Notes under the pieces: model-generated
What the model saw: only the letters and a program-made list of their open reading frames with translations
What the model was told of the DNA's origin: nothing
Databases searched by the model: none
From: a virus
Strand: one strand, 5' to 3'
Length of the DNA: 64,000 bases
IMG/VR virus record: IMGVR_UViG_3300027852_000001
Location: 104,091 to 168,090 of that record
In this document: one piece after another, positions 33,705-44,123 of the stretch
Layout of the letters: each line of letters starts with the position of its first letter
How positions within the stretch are numbered: the first letter of the stretch is position 1
Program-made: the position numbers and the translations under genes

Positions 33705-35450
33705 ATGGCTTCTGTAGTTTATGACAACAAAGCAATTATTCCGGCTCCTCTCGTTTCTATAACGAAAGTTTATAGAACTTCTGGGGATGGTGACAAACAT
33801 GGTTCATCATACGAAATATCTTTAGCTGGAACATTATTGCCATTTAAAGGATCTCCTAGTGGTAATTATTCGCTTGGAGACCCATCAAATTCGTTTTGGA
33901 CTCTTGGTGGGTATCCTCCTGACGACACATATGTTGGAGGGGATACTCCATTTGTTCTACTAGAACGAAAACAAGAAGCTTTGCGATGGTTATTCAGAGA
34001 AGATGGAAAAATTTTAGAATGGTACGGGGGTGCTGCTTCTCCAGTAAAATGCAGACCAAAAATAAAATCTATTGTTTTCCCACAAGGACAATGGGCAGAT
34101 AGATGTGATTATCAGATAGAATTAGAAGCAGAATATTTAACTGGACTAAACGAAGAAGACGATTTTAGTACATCTGGATTAAACAGCGTATCAGAAGAAT
34201 GGCAATTCAATGAAGTTGCCGGGCATGACGGAAAAGTGTATGAAATTAGTCATGTAACTAGTGCTCAAGGATTAATGACATTTGATGAGGTAACTGGAGA
34301 TAATGTATCCGCTTGGTCTAATGCTAAAACATGGTGTGATTCTAAAGTTACGGGAACTCCAGATTCTGATTTTGTTACATATGCAACTGGTTTTTCTAAT
34401 TGGGTAAATGGTAGTTATAATAAAAATACTAATATTGCTGAATTTAATGGTAGTTATGCCGTAACAGAAACATGGATAATAACAGAAGCTGGTGCTGGTG
34501 CAGTTGCAGCCACGTATAGCGAAAAAACTTTTACTGTAGTTCATAAAGAATCTGATGATGATATAGAAGTGACATACACTGGAACTATTTATGGATTGCA
34601 AACAAATGAACATACTGGTGGATCTTCTGCTATTGCTAACGCAAAAGCTGCTATACCAACAAACGCAGAAGCGAAAACAGAAGCAGAAACTTCTTTAGGT
34701 AGTTTACTTGGTACGTATGTAGTACCGAGTTCTCCTTCCCAAAAGAATATAACAATCAATAATGCTGATGCTGTTGTAACATTTAGTTTTAACTGGTCTG
34801 CTGGAGAAGATGCTGATTATACACAAAATAACGAAGCCACAATATCCTATAGTTCTAATGATGGGGTGTACACATTAGTATTGAATGTTGATATCGAAGG
34901 CAATGGGGATACAAAGGAAATAAGACTTGTAAATGCTTTAGCAAATATTCCGACAGATACTGCAGCAAGAACTCTTGCTCAAACATTAGTAGGATCTCAG
35001 AAACCAGATAGTGTAACGTTTACAGGAGATCATATTGCAAAATCCAGTGCAATAAATGAAAGTCGTGGATCTACCAGAACGTCGTGGACTTGGACAGATA
35101 GAGATGAGAATAATGTAGATATTTCAGTAGACATATCTTATCCGCAAATAATAGCTCCAGAAATTACAATACCAGGAAGGGTTGCTGGACCAATTATTCA
35201 GAGAATGACAACAGCTACTGCTAAAAAAATTACAGTAAGTTATAGATCTCAGGGGCATGGTTCAACAAAACCAGATTCAGATACTATATCTGATACTATG
35301 GACGACGCTGGTAGCGTCCCTTATGGACCAGGAATAAGTCCGTGGTATCCTGGGTCTTATATTCTAAGAAACGACACAGAAAGTTGGAATCCAACTACCG
35401 GGAAGTATTCTAGAACACGAACACACACAGTAACTGAGAGTGGACTTTAA
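33705..35450 (+). CDS. Tail or baseplate structural protein
   Basis: 581 residues, GGAGGAAAAT before the ATG. N-terminal 150 residues form beta structure with the pattern FVLLERKQEALRWLFREDGKILEWYGG, suggestive of a distal-tail-like domain. A central segment is Ala/Thr/Asn-rich and includes a repeated 'AIPTNAEAKTEAETSLGSL' and 'NIPTDTAARTLAQTLVGSQ'. The C-terminal part is beta-rich. It directly follows the giant repeat protein and overlaps the hub candidate by one base, a usual tail-tip order. Exact family not recognised. Confidence 0.6.
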   Translation: MASVVYDNKAIIPAPLVSITKVYRTSGDGDKHGSSYEISLAGTLLPFKGSPSGNYSLGDPSNSFWTLGGYPPDDTYVGGDTPFVLLERKQEALRWLFREDGKILEWYGGAASPVKCRPKIKSIVFPQGQWADRCDYQIELEAEYLTGLNEEDDFSTSGLNSVSEEWQFNEVAGHDGKVYEISHVTSAQGLMTFDEVTGDNVSAWSNAKTWCDSKVTGTPDSDFVTYATGFSNWVNGSYNKNTNIAEFNGSYAVTETWIITEAGAGAVAATYSEKTFTVVHKESDDDIEVTYTGTIYGLQTNEHTGGSSAIANAKAAIPTNAEAKTEAETSLGSLLGTYVVPSSPSQKNITINNADAVVTFSFNWSAGEDADYTQNNEATISYSSNDGVYTLVLNVDIEGNGDTKEIRLVNALANIPTDTAARTLAQTLVGSQKPDSVTFTGDHIAKSSAINESRGSTRTSWTWTDRDENNVDISVDISYPQIIAPEITIPGRVAGPIIQRMTTATAKKITVSYRSQGHGSTKPDSDTISDTMDDAGSVPYGPGISPWYPGSYILRNDTESWNPTTGKYSRTRTHTVTESGL

Positions 35451-37849
35451 TGGCTACTATTATATACGATGATGAATATGGGGCTAGAACCACCAAAGTA
35501 TTTGGCTGTTCATTTAAGAGTATAACAGCACAAATGGGGTTTAATAGCCAGCCAATTGTATTTACGATTACTGTCGTGGAAGAAAGTGATCAAGATTTCA
35601 CATTGGATCGTGGAGATATTAGGTCTGCTCAATATATTTCGTATGGTGAATTAGATATTCTTGGAATAGTACAATCTTGGGAAAAAACAACTGTTGACGC
35701 ACAGGGAACTGGTATTTATACTGTGAGATTAACAGATTGTAGGACGGTTCTTGATTCTGCTAATATAGCAAATGTTTATGTTGACGAACCAGATACCGAA
35801 GTATCGTTGATTAATACGAATGTTGTTTATGTTGGATCTCGCGGATATAAAGAAGCAGAAGACGGTGCTAGCAGAGAAGAAGATAGCGGTGTTTTGTTTA
35901 GTACAGTGATAGATCGTGTAGAAGCTGCCACGCTTAGGTATGGTAATGATGTCTTCGAAGTTGATATGAGTGCTTTGGTTCCACTAAAAAATTGGCAGGG
36001 AGAAGGTGTTGGTCAGTACTACATTGAAGGAGAAATAAGATCATTAGTCTCTACAATAACAGAATTTTGTAATGCTGTAGGTGCTGAGTGGTGGGTTGAA
36101 TCAAAAAGAAAAAGTGTAGTAGATGATACTGTCGTTATAGAGATTAAAGTAGTTAGAAGACTTGATGGGCTTGGTAATCCAGTATCTATTGATCTAGATG
36201 CACTTGCAGCATTCCACGATGGAAGGGTAATTCTAAGAAAAGACGGTTATGAAAATCAAGATGTTGTAACTAACAAAGTTATTTGGGGTGGGGTCAAGAG
36301 ACAACTAAAACAAGCACACGATATAGAAATGTCTCAATTTTGGGGATTTGATAATAATGGACAACCATTATCTTCTCCATCATATAACATACCAAGTGAA
36401 CCACAAGGGAGAAGAATACCAACGTCAGTATCTGAAATGGAGAACGTACTAAACTCAGATACAACTACACTAAATAATTTAGGTAGTGAAAAGTCAGCAG
36501 CATTGAAAAGATATATGGACGATTGTTGGGGTAAAAAATTCTATTACACACTCAGTAAAAGTGCTATGTCTGATTCTGGCAATAATTTACCAGATTACCC
36601 AGAAGTTATTTCGGCTGGATGGTGGGAAGGTGCTACCGCACCTCATGGCGTAAAACAATTTGAACCAGACGTTCTTAGAAAAATGACAACCGATGATGGT
36701 AGATGGGGTCCGTTTGTTCAACTATCAGAATTATTCACAACAGGATCTGGAACAGTAGATAATCCAACCCAAGCACATTACGTCACTTGGGCGTCTGGCG
36801 TACATAGTTCTCCTAATTTTATATCGGTAGAAGATAATTCATATATGAGAATTACTTCAGAACAATACGGTAAGTATGTTATAATTAACTTACCATCTCC
36901 ATTAACTAGATATCATATGGATGAAGATACTGGTGAAATTAGTACGGTAGGAAGAATTACCCGACATGATAAAATATCAAACGCATGGATTCCATTAATG
37001 GATAGAGGTATTCATTATGGTCCGTGGAGTAATACATCTCTAACCATAAGTAACATACCATCTCCAGGCAGATCTGAGGTTTCTGTCGATAGAGATTTGG
37101 TTCCATGGGTGTTTGGTGTTCGTGATATGTATCATAATACCGCAATGAATCAACTTACAGATATGGCTAATCAAAAAATAGAAACACTTCCAGGTCTCTC
37201 TGTCGTAAATACTGGTCAGTTGGAAGTTGCTGGAGTTCCTGCTGTCAATATAGGACAAGCTGTTGGTCTTGGTGGTAGTATAACTGAAATTTTTATAAGA
37301 TTTGATGCTAACGGTGTGAAAACTAGATATGTGATGAATTTGTATACAAGAGAATTGGGTGAATTTAAGAGGAAAAAACAAAAACTACAAGAAGAATTAC
37401 AAGAAAAAATTGAAAAAGAAGTTGAGGATGAATTCCCTGAAATGGTAGATGATTTAGAAACTCCACCAGAAATAGAACAAACACAAGAAGATGAGGAAGA
37501 TCCAAGACTTGGTGACCCATATCAGAAATATGTTTATCAAAAACCAGAAGGAGGTATGGGGGTAGTTACTGCCAAGGAGGGTGGTCCATTTTATGCTGTT
37601 AGAAGAACAAATTATGCAGATATAGATCCTCAGACATTTGCTGGTGGTTTGAATATAACAGAATCTTACTTTTTATCTGATTGGACTAATGTCAGAAATT
37701 TAGCGGAATCTACTATTAGTCCAGGTTTAATACCAATTGGAACACAAGTTACTGTAAGTATTTTTTCTGAAAGTGAACATGGTCCATTCGTTGCGTATAT
37801 GGAACAAACTCCACAAGTATTTACTCCACCAGTTCCAGAAGAGGATTAA
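35450..37849 (+). CDS. Baseplate or tail-hub-like protein
   Basis: 799 residues, start overlapping the previous stop by one base. Residues 1-400 resemble a gpD/gp27-type hub: FTLDRGDIRSAQYISYGELDILGIVQSW, a DCRTVLDSANIANVYV segment, and 'VVTNKVIWGGVKRQLKQA' reminiscent of the hub 'VVNYVTVWGG' loop. A coiled-coil near 635-680 (KRKKQKLQEELQEKIEKEVEDEF) and an acidic Pro/Glu linker separate a C-terminal domain of about 110 residues. The hub would close the tail tip and carry fibres. Assignment is by pattern; moderately confident. Confidence 0.55.
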   Translation: MATIIYDDEYGARTTKVFGCSFKSITAQMGFNSQPIVFTITVVEESDQDFTLDRGDIRSAQYISYGELDILGIVQSWEKTTVDAQGTGIYTVRLTDCRTVLDSANIANVYVDEPDTEVSLINTNVVYVGSRGYKEAEDGASREEDSGVLFSTVIDRVEAATLRYGNDVFEVDMSALVPLKNWQGEGVGQYYIEGEIRSLVSTITEFCNAVGAEWWVESKRKSVVDDTVVIEIKVVRRLDGLGNPVSIDLDALAAFHDGRVILRKDGYENQDVVTNKVIWGGVKRQLKQAHDIEMSQFWGFDNNGQPLSSPSYNIPSEPQGRRIPTSVSEMENVLNSDTTTLNNLGSEKSAALKRYMDDCWGKKFYYTLSKSAMSDSGNNLPDYPEVISAGWWEGATAPHGVKQFEPDVLRKMTTDDGRWGPFVQLSELFTTGSGTVDNPTQAHYVTWASGVHSSPNFISVEDNSYMRITSEQYGKYVIINLPSPLTRYHMDEDTGEISTVGRITRHDKISNAWIPLMDRGIHYGPWSNTSLTISNIPSPGRSEVSVDRDLVPWVFGVRDMYHNTAMNQLTDMANQKIETLPGLSVVNTGQLEVAGVPAVNIGQAVGLGGSITEIFIRFDANGVKTRYVMNLYTRELGEFKRKKQKLQEELQEKIEKEVEDEFPEMVDDLETPPEIEQTQEDEEDPRLGDPYQKYVYQKPEGGMGVVTAKEGGPFYAVRRTNYADIDPQTFAGGLNITESYFLSDWTNVRNLAESTISPGLIPIGTQVTVSIFSESEHGPFVAYMEQTPQVFTPPVPEED

Positions 37850-37858
37850 TGATATAAT

Positions 37859-39667
37859 ATGTCTTCATTAGGTAATTTACCAGATAATAAAATTGTTAGT
37901 TTAGCAATGCACGGGGTAGACCCTTTTATGCCTGAAAATGGTGCATTTTGTGGTGGTTATCAGGGATTGTTATATCCAAATCCAACAACATTGGTATATC
38001 CAGAATTTGATCCATATCAGTATACAGTGGCAGAAGCGTCTGTCTTTATGCCAAACACATCATTCATAGGATTAGGTGCTGGGAATCCTGGAATAGATTA
38101 TAAAAATCCAGGACATATAATTGGACTATTAGATACATTTTGTCGTATGTCATACGGAATAGGAATGCTAGAAGCAATACATATAGGAGATGATAGTGTC
38201 GGCACTCCACCAGTAAACGTAAGAGTTCCTATGTTGAGTTGGAATGGGTCTGTATCTTTTGGTGCTAGCGACATATATCCCTTATTGAGCGAAATACCAA
38301 CTGATTGGGTTAGTAGTTTTAGAATTAGACCAGATGGAAGTATGAGACCGGAAATACCAACAGACGCTCATACTCCAGACCTAAATATGATAGATACAAC
38401 AATTTTTAACAATTTGTTTTTTGAAAAATTGATTTTATCATATTACGGTATGCCACAATACTTTAGAAGTGTTATTGAGTCTTTGTATAATTCGAGTTCT
38501 GCACTAATAGACAAAAGTGAATTAACTTTTATTCTTGATGATCCTGATATATATAATCAATATGGTGAGATGCCAAGTGATGCCTCAGATTTTCCAAGTA
38601 TAAATTTATTAGATAACAGCAATTGGGAGCAGGGAGGAAAAGTCATACATCAATGTGAGGTGCTTTCTCCATCACAAGCATTAAAAGTTCTCACTGGTTC
38701 TGAATCATATCATGATGGTTCTGATGGATTAAATGAATACAGGTCTTTAACAGAACTTAATTCTGTTGTGAATATTGTTCCATTAAGAACAACAGGATCA
38801 ACTTATTGGTTTGATTGTCAATGGCCAAGAGAAGAATACACAGAAGCTGCTGGAGCGGTTATTGTTGTTGATGAATGGAGTGGTCGTGGTTTTAAAACTG
38901 CTGCTAAAATGTATTCAGATTTTTTGATACACGTTTCAGATATTCCGGATGATCTAAATAATCCGCAACCAACTACAGTAACTGTTACCGGTGAAGTTAA
39001 AATTAAAAATTTAATAAAAAACGTAGGAGTATACAATTGGCATTTGACAAAAAGATACGGTAGTGTTCCTCTTAGCGAAGATGATTGGCAAGAAGACATA
39101 ACTCCTGATGAAATTACTTTTGGCCCAGAGGAGTGGATGTATAAAAAAGCTGAAGTTTCACTTGAAGTTGCAAATAAATATTCTTGGGATAGATCTTGGT
39201 TGGATAAATCATCAATATCTGAATCAGAAGATTTTGAAGATACATTTTCAGACATCACAATAGGAGGTATTGCTGGTGGGCCAGACGGAGATGGTGGTTT
39301 GACTCCTTTTGCATCAGATCATGAGGTTGTAGTCCCATTTTCGAAAACGTTTACTCTTGCTCCTGGATGTAATACTATTAAAATGAGAATAAAAGCATGT
39401 AATCGCCACTGGATAAGACAAAAAGCCGAAGCATATATTATTCATGAAGATGCTTGGTGGCCATATGGTACTTATTGGTGGAAATGGTGGGGCGAATTAC
39501 TTGGGTATGACCCGTGGATGTATGTTTATCCGCGTGCTGTATTGTATAGTCTTTGGGAAAATGATCCATCTACCGCCAGAGATGTTCTGGAGTGGTCAAG
39601 TATTGAGGCGTCCTTTACTGTTGCCGGGAATAAATTTGGTTCTATGGAATACGAGGTGTCTCTTTAG
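37859..39667 (+). CDS. Large virion protein of unknown function
   Basis: 602 residues, Asp/Ser/Pro/Trp-rich, no signal peptide. Motifs include GMPQYFRSVIESLYNSSSALI, EWSGRGFKTAAKMYSDFLIHV and DAWWPYGTYWWKWWGELLG, a striking Trp cluster near residue 530. The C-terminus is a beta strand. It sits in the tail-tip block after the hub candidate and before a GGTGTATAAA motif. A baseplate or fibre-attachment role is possible. Confidence 0.6.
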   Translation: MSSLGNLPDNKIVSLAMHGVDPFMPENGAFCGGYQGLLYPNPTTLVYPEFDPYQYTVAEASVFMPNTSFIGLGAGNPGIDYKNPGHIIGLLDTFCRMSYGIGMLEAIHIGDDSVGTPPVNVRVPMLSWNGSVSFGASDIYPLLSEIPTDWVSSFRIRPDGSMRPEIPTDAHTPDLNMIDTTIFNNLFFEKLILSYYGMPQYFRSVIESLYNSSSALIDKSELTFILDDPDIYNQYGEMPSDASDFPSINLLDNSNWEQGGKVIHQCEVLSPSQALKVLTGSESYHDGSDGLNEYRSLTELNSVVNIVPLRTTGSTYWFDCQWPREEYTEAAGAVIVVDEWSGRGFKTAAKMYSDFLIHVSDIPDDLNNPQPTTVTVTGEVKIKNLIKNVGVYNWHLTKRYGSVPLSEDDWQEDITPDEITFGPEEWMYKKAEVSLEVANKYSWDRSWLDKSSISESEDFEDTFSDITIGGIAGGPDGDGGLTPFASDHEVVVPFSKTFTLAPGCNTIKMRIKACNRHWIRQKAEAYIIHEDAWWPYGTYWWKWWGELLGYDPWMYVYPRAVLYSLWENDPSTARDVLEWSSIEASFTVAGNKFGSMEYEVSL

Positions 39668-39676
39668 GTGTATAAA
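39667..39676 (+). promoter_or_regulatory. Candidate phage promoter (GGTGTATAAA)
   Basis: Located immediately at the stop of the 602-residue gene, 23 bases before the start of the next. Same core as the sites at 1614 and 12104, with A in place of the last T. Confidence 0.35.
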
Positions 39677-39698
39677 CTATCTATAGAAGGGGGAAAAT

Positions 39699-40334
39699 AT
39701 GCCATCATTTAATTTATATGCCGGTGAGGATACTTTGGTTCCTGTAAGTTCCGGACTAGGGTTTTACGGAGATAATGGGTTTGACGATCCCGTATCTATA
39801 GGTTCTTATAATGGATATACATTTACTACAAATGGAAGTGGTACTGTCCAGGGATATGAATGTAATAATAATAAATACGATACAGCATCAACTGTAATAC
39901 ACGGACAGAGTGGTTCTGGTATATCTATGAGTAATTTACCGAACGAATTAGCGACAATAAATCCTAGATTTACACATCCAGAAGCTATCAGATGTCAAAA
40001 TGCAAAAGTGTGGATTTTTGATGGAAGTTTTACAGGTAGTGTTGCTAACAAAGCGACTCCAGCAGAAAATTTAACATTTTACTTAGCAGAAATACGCCAT
40101 CCTAGTAGATTGCAAACAATAGAAAGTTCGCATAGTGACGCTACGTGGACTGATGTTAGTTCTAGTGGTACAAACTATATTGGTCTAGTTGATTCTCCTG
40201 GGTTATCTGGTGTTAGACAGGGAGGTGGAGAACAGACTAGTACTAGACATGATTGGTATATAGCATTAACGTGTTCTCCAACACAACTTGGCGACAAACA
40301 ATTTGGGATAACATTTGAAGTAGAATATCTATAG
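39699..40334 (+). CDS. Virion protein, paralogue of the protein at 44138
   Basis: 211 residues, Gly/Ser/Thr/Asn-rich beta protein. It starts with LYAGEDTLVPVSSGLGFYG and ends with TRHDWYIALTCSPTQLGDK, then FEVEYL. Start and end match the 44138 product (FYGGEGGGTWTDL... TRHDWYVGLSATPTSIGSK, then QLEYL). AAGGGGG precedes the ATG. Likely a copy-number-rich surface protein of the virion, with the 1241-residue protein between the two paralogues. Confidence 0.65.
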   Translation: MPSFNLYAGEDTLVPVSSGLGFYGDNGFDDPVSIGSYNGYTFTTNGSGTVQGYECNNNKYDTASTVIHGQSGSGISMSNLPNELATINPRFTHPEAIRCQNAKVWIFDGSFTGSVANKATPAENLTFYLAEIRHPSRLQTIESSHSDATWTDVSSSGTNYIGLVDSPGLSGVRQGGGEQTSTRHDWYIALTCSPTQLGDKQFGITFEVEYL

Positions 40335-40343
40335 GTATTTCAT

Positions 40344-43300
40344 ATGAGAATGTATACGCTATCTTTTGGTCAGGGACAGGAACATATGCTTCCATTTTCT
40401 CCCTTTATAGCAAATATGCCATACGTCTATGACGGATGGGATAATAGTGATGGACACATTATACATTCACACATTAGAGGACAAAATTCCAGAGTAGTAT
40501 CACACAGAGAAATCCTGAAAAACTACGGAATAAAAGGTGGTCATGGGGAATATTGTCTCGAAACATGGACCCAAAGTGTTGATCATCCAGAATTTGCATT
40601 TCAGTTACCAATTGGCGGCTATGGTGATATGACATCTCCAGACAGAGATCACAACGTTAATGGATTGTATCTCAAGTTTGATTTTATGTACACAATGACA
40701 GATAGTGGAGAAGTATTGGGGATACACAGATCAAATACAGGAGAAGTGTCTAGCGACTTCTGTCTAAACATAGACAGTGGTTATTTAAGGGCACAAGGTG
40801 CTCCATTGCATGTTACACAACCAGATGGTGGTAAAATTGGGAATGCGTGGATAGGTACTGGCAAAACTGGAAATATTCACCTAGAAGCAGATAAATGGCA
40901 TGAAATTCAAGTTTTTGTTGCAGCATATCAAGACTGGGGATTAAGTCGTGTCGGACCATCTCCATATGGATTGTTTGGTTTTTACGAATCTCAGTTTGGT
41001 ACATACGTACCATTCTTTAAAGCATATGAACATAACCCAGAGAATCCGCCAAATATAGCTGGAGCAGAATCGGTTAATTCCGAAAAAGAATATCCATTGA
41101 GGATAGAATCTTGGCCAGCTAATGGTCAACCGAAATATCCAAATGCAATGCTTCCTGGACATGATCAAACAGCATGGCCACCAGAAAATTATGGTAGTGG
41201 TCAGTATTTTTATGGAGATAATCTTGGATTAGTATATGTCTGGGTTAACGGAAATCTGGACATACAACATGTAACTAATATGTCTAATGAGACAGCTGGG
41301 TGGACAAGTGAATCAATCGGTAGACAAAGCGCTTATCTAGGTAGGGTAGTTGATAACTCTTCTTCGTCTGGCGTAGTAGGCCCTAGATTCTTTTTTGATA
41401 ACGTGATTATGAATGATATAAGAGATCCTTCTGGTTCTTATCCGTCAAAACATTTCGATCCACCATTTTCTTCTCACGAAAGCTTGGAATGGAATCCAAA
41501 TTATAAGTTAAAATTTACAGCAATGGAAATGGATGACAACTATTGGGGTTCTGACGTTAAAGGTAATGATACTGGACCCATATCTACTCAATCAAGAAAA
41601 CATGATACATGGTTACCAGACCATCGTTTTGGAGCATTGGTTGCTAGTGGTAATCCATATTTTGTTGATGCTCCAAATAGATTGGGCTCATCAAACGATA
41701 GTATGATTCCCCATAGAACAAAATTAACAGTTATTCATGTTGATTGGGACGGTAGTGGAGAGATAATATACGACTGGATACCAGAAACAGTTGCTGATCC
41801 AGTAACAAATCCTCCTCGTTATTTTTTGACAGATATAGCTACCAGTGGTGAAAGATATCCATACATTAATACTGGTAATGAAGAATTGTATGCTGACTAT
41901 GAAACAGATTATAGATATCAGATAGTGCAACCACAAGAGAGCAATCCTATGGTTACTAATGCTGATGATCCATACTTACTGTCTGGTAAGTGGCTATTCC
42001 ACGGAGAATTAGTTGATGAACCATCTGGTTCAGTTTCTGGTATGCAAGTTCATAAACAATTTTTCTATCTTAAAAGACCCCCATCCGTGAGTGGAACACC
42101 ACATTTTCCGAACAGACATCCAAGACAAAAATACTACGGAAAACAACCACTTGCTGGTGGATATGGTCTCGGTGGTGCAACAAATTATTCCCCGAATATA
42201 CATCCAGAACTTGGAGAAAATACTCTTCCTGCTATTTATAGAATATGGACATGTTTGCAAGATTCTCATAAGGGTGTAGATTTACCAACAGATAAACAAT
42301 ATCATACAATAAGAGTTCCATCTGGTTCTAGTAGTTATGTTGATTTTATTTCAGACAACCCGTGTCCAGGAAACACTGATTATGTTACATACGGTGGTTC
42401 TCCTAACGTTATTCCAAATAGTTTTTCCATGGCAGACTGGCCATATAATCCAGTTACAAATGAACCATGGACTTGGGATGATATTGATGTATTACAAATA
42501 GGTGCGTGCCATAGTGGTCATACGTTAGGTAATTGGGTTCAATTACACACAGCTTATATCGTTGTGGAACATGCTAGTTCTGAAGATACAGAATTTGATT
42601 TATTGGGAAGTAATTTATTGGAATGGTCTGTGGCAGATAATGTTCCATTCTTGTATCAAAAAAAGAGTATGTATATTCCTGGATGGAAACAGTATGGAGA
42701 AGAAGGATCGTCAATAGAATACTATAATAGGTGGGATATTAGTCCTCAGTATATAATAAATAGGTCTGATAGACAAACAACCGATGGACAAGCAACTATT
42801 CCAAATCCACAATATAGTGGAACCATTAGTTATGATTATAAGATAAGATATATTAATGGAGATATAGTTGAAGGAGATAGCTATCGTCTTTTTGATGAAT
42901 TATATCCAACCGTCTGGGTATATACTTGTGATAACATAATTCCATCATCACCAGCAAGATTTCCTTTTAGAGGAGAGGTCATAAAAGATTCTGATGGAAA
43001 CTATTATACATTTTTGACCCATCCAGTTGCGGTTTGGAATACACAAAAATATCCAACAGATAATAATCTTTCTCCAATAGGTGTGTATCCATATGTGCTG
43101 TATGATACAAATTCACTATATGTAGTTCCTCTCAGAATGGACAATGCCATAACTGATTTAGATTTAGATGATGTTACTAGCAATTGGACAGATCCGATTA
43201 CACCACCAGTAGTTGCATCTGGTGTGGATTGGTTGATAAATTCTCAAGACAATACTTTTAACTTTAAAATAGATCCAGATAGTTATTTTCATCCATTTAG

Positions 43301-44069
43301 TCCATCTTCTGTGATAAATCATTCGTTATCACATCCCAATGAACCTTTAACTAGTTTGTATCCGGCGTCAAGGGATGGTCATGATTATTATTTCCAAGCA
43401 CCAAGTTTACCATCTGGATCTACGTCTCAAACAATATTCTTGACGGATAAATTGGGCGTATCTAGAGATGCAATAGATAATGAATTATATACAGCAACAA
43501 TTGGTTTATATCAAGCAACAACTGATCAAGCATCTAACGATTCTGGTGAGGGTGTATTTAATTTTTACAATGATACTACACTTATTTCTGGGTATACGTT
43601 TGGGCAAGACACAACAGCTGAGTGGCATAAAAATGAAACTACAGTAACATTACCGTCTGGTACTAGAAAAATAAAATTCACGTTTTATGCGATAAGAAAT
43701 ACTGGTGGGGAAAAATCACCAGGATGCACCCTTGGTGGTACGAACAACTTTGCATCCTTTGACGAACCATCTATTGTATTAAATCTAGCAACTGGTGTAA
43801 ACGAAGGTTATCATCCAGCAGATACTAACCAAGATAATCGCATTGGATATGATGAATTAGCTAATTACATTAATCAGTGGCAAAGTGGGTTATTGCCTCT
43901 TGGAATAGCAAAAACATACCTAGACAAAGCCGAGCAAATATGGCAGAGTGGAGTAGCTGTGGTTCGCAATGAGCCTTCCGGTGGTATGTACTTAAATGAC
44001 GGGATTGGTCAGAAACCAGAAAATTGGATGCCATCTGGATATTCTGGTGAATTACCCGATGGATATTAG
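40344..44069 (+). CDS. Giant virion protein with lectin-like regions and C-terminal dockerin-like EF-hand
   Basis: 1241 residues. N-terminal 350 residues look like a concanavalin/LamG-like sandwich (GLYLKFDFMYTMTDSG, LEADKWHEIQVFVAAYQD, LGLVYVWVNGNLDIQHV). A second region around 720-1000 is also beta-rich and contains NLLEWSVADNVPFLYQKKSM. Near the end, DTNQDNRIGYDE (residues 1160-1171) is a textbook EF-hand loop followed by a helix, as in dockerin type I halves; only one loop is seen. Then a short helix and Gly-rich C-terminus follow. It probably binds carbohydrates or cell-surface proteins, possibly held by calcium-dependent contact. The ribosome binding site is weak, so the ATG at 40350 is an alternative start. 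Confidence 0.7.
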   Translation: MRMYTLSFGQGQEHMLPFSPFIANMPYVYDGWDNSDGHIIHSHIRGQNSRVVSHREILKNYGIKGGHGEYCLETWTQSVDHPEFAFQLPIGGYGDMTSPDRDHNVNGLYLKFDFMYTMTDSGEVLGIHRSNTGEVSSDFCLNIDSGYLRAQGAPLHVTQPDGGKIGNAWIGTGKTGNIHLEADKWHEIQVFVAAYQDWGLSRVGPSPYGLFGFYESQFGTYVPFFKAYEHNPENPPNIAGAESVNSEKEYPLRIESWPANGQPKYPNAMLPGHDQTAWPPENYGSGQYFYGDNLGLVYVWVNGNLDIQHVTNMSNETAGWTSESIGRQSAYLGRVVDNSSSSGVVGPRFFFDNVIMNDIRDPSGSYPSKHFDPPFSSHESLEWNPNYKLKFTAMEMDDNYWGSDVKGNDTGPISTQSRKHDTWLPDHRFGALVASGNPYFVDAPNRLGSSNDSMIPHRTKLTVIHVDWDGSGEIIYDWIPETVADPVTNPPRYFLTDIATSGERYPYINTGNEELYADYETDYRYQIVQPQESNPMVTNADDPYLLSGKWLFHGELVDEPSGSVSGMQVHKQFFYLKRPPSVSGTPHFPNRHPRQKYYGKQPLAGGYGLGGATNYSPNIHPELGENTLPAIYRIWTCLQDSHKGVDLPTDKQYHTIRVPSGSSSYVDFISDNPCPGNTDYVTYGGSPNVIPNSFSMADWPYNPVTNEPWTWDDIDVLQIGACHSGHTLGNWVQLHTAYIVVEHASSEDTEFDLLGSNLLEWSVADNVPFLYQKKSMYIPGWKQYGEEGSSIEYYNRWDISPQYIINRSDRQTTDGQATIPNPQYSGTISYDYKIRYINGDIVEGDSYRLFDELYPTVWVYTCDNIIPSSPARFPFRGEVIKDSDGNYYTFLTHPVAVWNTQKYPTDNNLSPIGVYPYVLYDTNSLYVVPLRMDNAITDLDLDDVTSNWTDPITPPVVASGVDWLINSQDNTFNFKIDPDSYFHPFSPSSVINHSLSHPNEPLTSLYPASRDGHDYYFQAPSLPSGSTSQTIFLTDKLGVSRDAIDNELYTATIGLYQATTDQASNDSGEGVFNFYNDTTLISGYTFGQDTTAEWHKNETTVTLPSGTRKIKFTFYAIRNTGGEKSPGCTLGGTNNFASFDEPSIVLNLATGVNEGYHPADTNQDNRIGYDELANYINQWQSGLLPLGIAKTYLDKAEQIWQSGVAVVRNEPSGGMYLNDGIGQKPENWMPSGYSGELPDGY
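43821..43856 (+). other. Dockerin-like EF-hand calcium-binding loop
   Basis: Codes for DTNQDNRIGYDE: Asp at 1, Asn at 3, Asp at 5, Gly at 9 (backbone turn), Glu at 12 of the loop, with helix-forming residues after it. A canonical Ca2+ loop by residue position. Dockerins normally have two, so this is a half-dockerin. Confidence 0.6.
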
Positions 44070-44087
44070 CAATTGCTTTTAATGAAT

Positions 44088-44097
44088 GGTGTATAAT
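44088..44097 (+). promoter_or_regulatory. Candidate phage promoter (GGTGTATAAT)
   Basis: Decamer identical to the 1614 and 20579 sites, 40 bases upstream of a start with an ideal ribosome binding site. A second TATAAT (44105-44110) follows. Confidence 0.55.
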
Positions 44098-44123
44098 AAG
44101 TTAGTATAATATATAACTAATGG

